8,616 nt of DNA, from assembly GCA_034370465.1 (NCBI GenBank), contig JAXMLA010000263.1, positions 1 to 8,616 on the forward strand. The letters are read 5' to 3'. The position numbers and the translations under genes are program-made. How positions within the stretch are numbered: the first letter of the stretch is position 1; each line of letters begins with the position of its first letter. The notes beneath the pieces are model-generated. The model was not told where the DNA came from and ran no database searches. It saw only the letters and a list, made by a program, of their open reading frames with translations. Below are positions 6,525 to 8,616 of the stretch, one piece after another. The DNA is from UBA2197 sp034370465 (GTDB lineage: Bacteria > Desulfobacterota > Desulfuromonadia > Desulfuromonadales > UBA2197).

Positions 6525-6926
6525 TCAATCCAGCCTGACAACATTCACCGCCAGACCATCCGCAACACCCGCCAGTCGGTCATCATTCGTCCATAGCTCC
6601 GAACAAAGATGAAACCGCGCTGTCGCCAGATGGAGGGCATCGGGCGTCTTTAGTCCAAATTCCGCCCGGAGCCTTGCCGCCTGGCGATAGACGGTGTCGG
6701 GCATGGTGAGCTGGGCATTGAGTGCGAAAAAGTGGGTAAATTTCTCCACCAGGTCGGCGCGCTGCAAACGGAGCGGCAGGACCAGGCATTCAAGCTCGGT
6801 CAGCGGGCTATAACAGACGATTCCACTCAATTTCGCCAAGGCTTTTTCAATGGCTGCACAATACGCGGAATGCTCCTCGACCAGATAGATCGCGATGCAG
6901 GAATCGAGATAGACCTTACGCATCAT
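6525..6926 (-). CDS. vapC: PIN-domain toxin (VapC-type)
   Basis: 133 residues from the ATG at 6926 (numbering below follows that start). It opens MMRKVYLDSCIAIYLVEE, with the first PIN acidic residue D8. This is followed by SPLTELECL (acidic E44/E46), KTPDALHLATA (D96) and WTNDDRLAG (D115/D116), giving the four acidic positions that bind Mg/Mn in PIN ribonucleases. VapC toxins cleave tRNA or rRNA when their antitoxin is degraded. The length is normal for the family. The frame is also open to a TTG at 6932, but the ATG at 6926 overlaps the antitoxin stop (ATGA) and has GAGG about 9 nt upstream, so I prefer it; an ATG at 6923 is also possible. It is co-expressed with the antitoxin just upstream. 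All catalytic residues appear intact. The RNA target cannot be told from sequence. Confidence 0.9.
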   Translation of the reverse strand: MMRKVYLDSCIAIYLVEEHSAYCAAIEKALAKLSGIVCYSPLTELECLVLPLRLQRADLVEKFTHFFALNAQLTMPDTVYRQAARLRAEFGLKTPDALHLATARFHLCSELWTNDDRLAGVADGLAVNVVRLD

Positions 6927-7264
6927 TCCCAAGCCTCACGCTCTTCCCTGATCTGGTGGTCGATCTCCTCCGGCGACAAGCGAGCCTGAGCAGAAAGACG
7001 GCTCTTGCGCAGAAAATCGAGGAGTGCGCCGCTCTTCCCTTTTTCGCCAGCTGTCCCCTTGTCCAGCCCCAGACAAGCGGCCGCCTCGCAGGTCTTTTCC
7101 ATCTGCTCGTAAACATCCACTGCCAGAAGGACCGCCTCCAAGCGGTTGTTGCGGACGATTGCAACCTTTTCCCGATGGTGATTGGCCACACTGGTCAGGA
7201 CACTGCCGAAATTTCGCACCACTTCGCTGGAAGACATGATTTCTTCTCGACCATAACTTGGCAT
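6923..7264 (-). CDS. Phd/YefM-type antitoxin of the PIN toxin
   Basis: 113 residues. Residues 7-55 follow the Phd/YefM DNA-binding fold: EEIMSSSEVVRNFGSVLTSV, then KVAIVRNNRLEAVLLAVDVYEQM (33-55), matching the usual S.SE.R.NF...L and V.I.RN...AVL....Y blocks. The C-terminal 50 residues are charged (GEKGKSGALLDFLRKS, then EEIDHQIREEREAWE) and would wrap and neutralise the toxin. The ATG at 7264 has an AGAGG site about 5 nt upstream; an inner ATG at 7237 would remove the first beta strand and is less likely. Its TGA overlaps the toxin ATG by 4 nt, so translation is coupled and antitoxin is made first. A perfect palindrome directly upstream is the probable operator, consistent with autoregulation typical of this family. 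Phd antitoxins with PIN toxins are a known mixed pairing. Confidence 0.9.
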   Translation of the reverse strand: MPSYGREEIMSSSEVVRNFGSVLTSVANHHREKVAIVRNNRLEAVLLAVDVYEQMEKTCEAAACLGLDKGTAGEKGKSGALLDFLRKSRLSAQARLSPEEIDHQIREEREAWE

Positions 7265-7275
7265 ATAGACCTCTC

Positions 7276-7291
7276 GTGTAAAATTTTACAC
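7276..7291. promoter_or_regulatory. Perfect 16-bp palindrome, probable toxin-antitoxin operator
   Basis: GTGTAAAATTTTACAC is a perfect inverted repeat ending 12 nt before the antitoxin ATG. The half-site TTTACA recurs at 7297-7302, 12 nt from the copy at 7285-7290, so a second weaker dimer site is possible. AT-rich hexamers that could serve as -10 (TAAAAT, TAAAGT on the minus strand) lie in or beside it, so binding by the Phd-type protein would block RNA polymerase. The role is inferred from position and symmetry. Confidence 0.65.
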
Positions 7292-7423
7292 AATACTTTA
7301 CATGCTTAAATCTTTAAAGCAAGGTTTTTCAGGTGGCTAAGGGGGCCTACACGCATGTCCGATCTCTGCTGGAAGTTATTATCTCGCCCACGCCACCGCA
7401 CTGTGTGAAAATAGTGACTTCCT

Positions 7424-7460
7424 AAAAAACGAAAGGCGGCTCCCTGGCAGGCTTTCGTTT
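7424..7460 (-). terminator. Intrinsic terminator of the thioesterase-hydrolase unit
   Basis: On the minus strand AAACGAAAG and CTTTCGTTT form a perfect 9-bp stem around a 16-nt loop. The stem's final TTT runs into three more T residues (six in all, complement of 7424-7429). It lies 89 nt past the stop of the metallo-hydrolase gene and before the toxin-antitoxin operator, so it separates the two transcription units. The plus-strand reading lacks a good T-tract. Confidence 0.75.
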
Positions 7461-7471
7461 ATCCAGCATGT

Positions 7472-7519
7472 TACAAATAGTAATGCGTACCCAACATGGC
7501 TGCCTATAAATAGTAACGC
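7472..7519. repeat. Short imperfect direct repeat, 33-nt period
   Basis: TACAAATAGTAATGC (7472-7486) and TATAAATAGTAACGC (7505-7519) agree at 13 of 15 positions. TAATGCGT (7481-7488) and ACGCATTA (7516-7523) also form an 8-bp inverted repeat. The pair sits in the 3' untranslated region between the hydrolase stop and the terminator. No function is known. Confidence 0.5.
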
Positions 7520-7548
7520 ATTATACCATTAACGACGGCGAAACGCTT

Positions 7549-8388
7549 TTATACAAATTCCAGCACCGTCCCGGCCGCGGCATAGAAAGACCGTCCGGCA
7601 AACTCCTGAAAAAGTTGCGCGCCGCGGTTTAAGCCGGTGCAGTGCGACAAGCCGATCTTGCCGAGGCGATAGCTTTTGAGTTTGTTCAGGGTCGCTTGAA
7701 ACTGCTCTTCTGATGCCGGTCCAAGGTGCGTGCCGCCGATCAGGGCACAAATCCGTTCTTCGCCGCTCTTCTCCCGAAAATGCTCGACAATATTGATCAC
7801 GCCGGCATGGGCACAGCCAAGGAGAATAACCAACCCCTTGCTGGTGGTTATTGCCAGAGAGAGATCATCACGCAGCGAATCGGGACAATAGCCACCGTGA
7901 CCATCGGCGATGACCAGATGCGGATCACCCTTCTCGAAATCCGTCCGTCGCGGCACTTCCCCGCTGCTGTAAAGATTCTCGGACATCTGTTTATAGTCGC
8001 AACAAAGAGAAAACCTTGCTCCCTTCCCTTCCAGTTCGGCCCGTTGTGCGACCATCCCGATTGGCCGCAGTTCAAAATTACTACGCCAGTAACGTGCTGT
8101 AAAAACATCCGGATGGGCGACAACCTGCATCGGCCTTTGCAGATGCTCCAACAGCGCCGGCATCCCGCCGGTGTGATCGGAATGACCGTGGCTGAGGACA
8201 ACAGTCGAGATCGCCGATAAATTCCGCCCGATCTCCCGGGCATTATTGATGAGTCCGAAACCCTGGCCGGTATCAAAAAGGACGGAGTCCTGCGGCGTTT
8301 CGATCAGAGCCGCAAAGCCGTGCTCAGCGATCAGGCCTCCCGGTCGGGCGACGCTGTTTTCACAAAGGATCGTGATCCGCGTGGTCAC
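7549..8388 (-). CDS. Metallo-beta-lactamase-fold hydrolase, COG1237 type
   Basis: 279 residues. The metal-binding motif HGHSDH (67-72) in VVLSHGHSDHTGG is intact. Further ligands fit the family: H194 in GCAHAG (191-196), H221 in GGTH (218-221) and H249 in LSHCTG. DDLSLAITTSKGLVILLGCAHAGVIN and ALIGGTHL are characteristic of COG1237. Its members are often labelled 7,8-dihydropterin-6-methyl-4-(beta-D-ribofuranosyl)aminobenzene 5'-phosphate synthase after archaeal methanopterin work; that label is probably too specific for this bacterium, and the substrate is unknown. No signal peptide is seen, so it is cytoplasmic. The start is GTG at 8388, overlapping the thioesterase stop (GTGA), with GGGGGAG about 5 nt upstream; the N-terminus MTTRITILCENS fits the family. 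Translation is coupled to the upstream thioesterase gene. Confidence 0.92.
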   Translation of the reverse strand: MTTRITILCENSVARPGGLIAEHGFAALIETPQDSVLFDTGQGFGLINNAREIGRNLSAISTVVLSHGHSDHTGGMPALLEHLQRPMQVVAHPDVFTARYWRSNFELRPIGMVAQRAELEGKGARFSLCCDYKQMSENLYSSGEVPRRTDFEKGDPHLVIADGHGGYCPDSLRDDLSLAITTSKGLVILLGCAHAGVINIVEHFREKSGEERICALIGGTHLGPASEEQFQATLNKLKSYRLGKIGLSHCTGLNRGAQLFQEFAGRSFYAAAGTVLEFV

Positions 8389-8616
8389 GGGCTCTCCCCC
8401 GCAACAATAAACATCTTTGTACTGGCTTCGGCATAAATTTCCCCGTCGATTTCAATTTGTCCCTTGACTTCGATGATCTTGCGGCGGCGACCGACGACGG
8501 TCGCGGAAACAAAGAGTTCAGTATCAAGGGGGACCGGTTTTTTATAGGCTACGGTGATTTCCGCCGTGACCACATGTGCCACCAGTCCTTTGGCGGCATA
8601 AGCACAGGTTTCATCA
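8385..8616 (-). CDS. Hotdog-fold thioesterase, PaaI/4HBT type (N-terminus outside the window)
   Basis: The frame is open from the right edge to TGA at 8385-8387, giving 77 C-terminal residues. They begin DETCAYAAKGLVAHVVTAEI, continue with TVAYKKPVPLDTELFVSATV and the GRRRKIIEVKGQIEIDGEIYAEAST segment, and end MFIVAGESP. This is the second half of a hotdog domain: the DE-containing helix that usually carries the catalytic acid, then the central strands ending in A.A...MF. The family hydrolyses acyl-CoA or acyl-carrier thioesters, and the substrate is unknown here. A GTG at 8582 could be mistaken for the start, but the match extends upstream of it to the edge, so the true start is beyond the window. 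Its stop overlaps the start of the COG1237 hydrolase by 4 nt, so the two are probably co-expressed. Confidence 0.85.
   Translation of the reverse strand, partial: DETCAYAAKGLVAHVVTAEITVAYKKPVPLDTELFVSATVVGRRRKIIEVKGQIEIDGEIYAEASTKMFIVAGESP

Noticed and set aside
7488..7497. TACCCAACAT resembling an arm of the REP doublet
   Set aside because: Only about nine bases match, no paired arm or GTAG foot is present, so chance similarity is likely.
7848..8276. 142-residue minus-strand frame inside the metallo-hydrolase gene
   Set aside because: Alternative frame of the same strand; the overlapping frame carries the complete metal-binding motifs.

Overview
All nine protein genes that can be supported lie on the minus strand, so the window reads biologically from right to left. 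Base composition is moderate GC. The PATAN/DUF4388-type protein beside a ParA-like ATPase, the ABC-F protein, and a RAYT transposase with a DnaA-like tail together resemble genomes of the Geobacter/Desulfuromonas/Pelobacter group (Desulfuromonadia). That assignment is inference from protein character, not from a database search.

Region A (8616 to about 7424): a hotdog-fold thioesterase, cut by the window edge, overlaps by 4 nt (GTGA) a metallo-beta-lactamase-fold hydrolase of the COG1237 type. The pair looks like a translationally coupled unit and is closed by an intrinsic terminator at 7424-7460.

Region B (about 7300 to 5304) is an accessory island. A Phd-type antitoxin and a PIN-domain (VapC-type) toxin overlap by ATGA and sit behind a perfect 16-bp palindrome that is probably their operator. 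Next comes a REP-associated tyrosine transposase (RAYT) bounded by a perfect 31-bp inverted repeat. Additional tandem copies of that end lie outside it on the left, and imperfect hairpins lie just inside each end.

Region C (5136 to 3174): an ABC-F translation-factor-type ATPase with no Shine-Dalgarno sequence. A plausible extended -10 promoter lies so close to its start that the mRNA may be nearly leaderless. A pair of opposed REP-like hairpins, each with GTAG at its foot (a BIME-like doublet), separates it from the next gene.

Region D (3003 to 1): a ParA/MinD-type ATPase with a putative zinc-binding motif and an unrecognised C-terminal extension, then a tandem double PATAN-like (DUF4388) protein, then a multi-pass membrane protein that runs off the left edge. 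This co-oriented trio is the best candidate here for an undescribed system: a positioning ATPase, a PATAN adaptor and a membrane partner. No function is demonstrated by the sequence alone.
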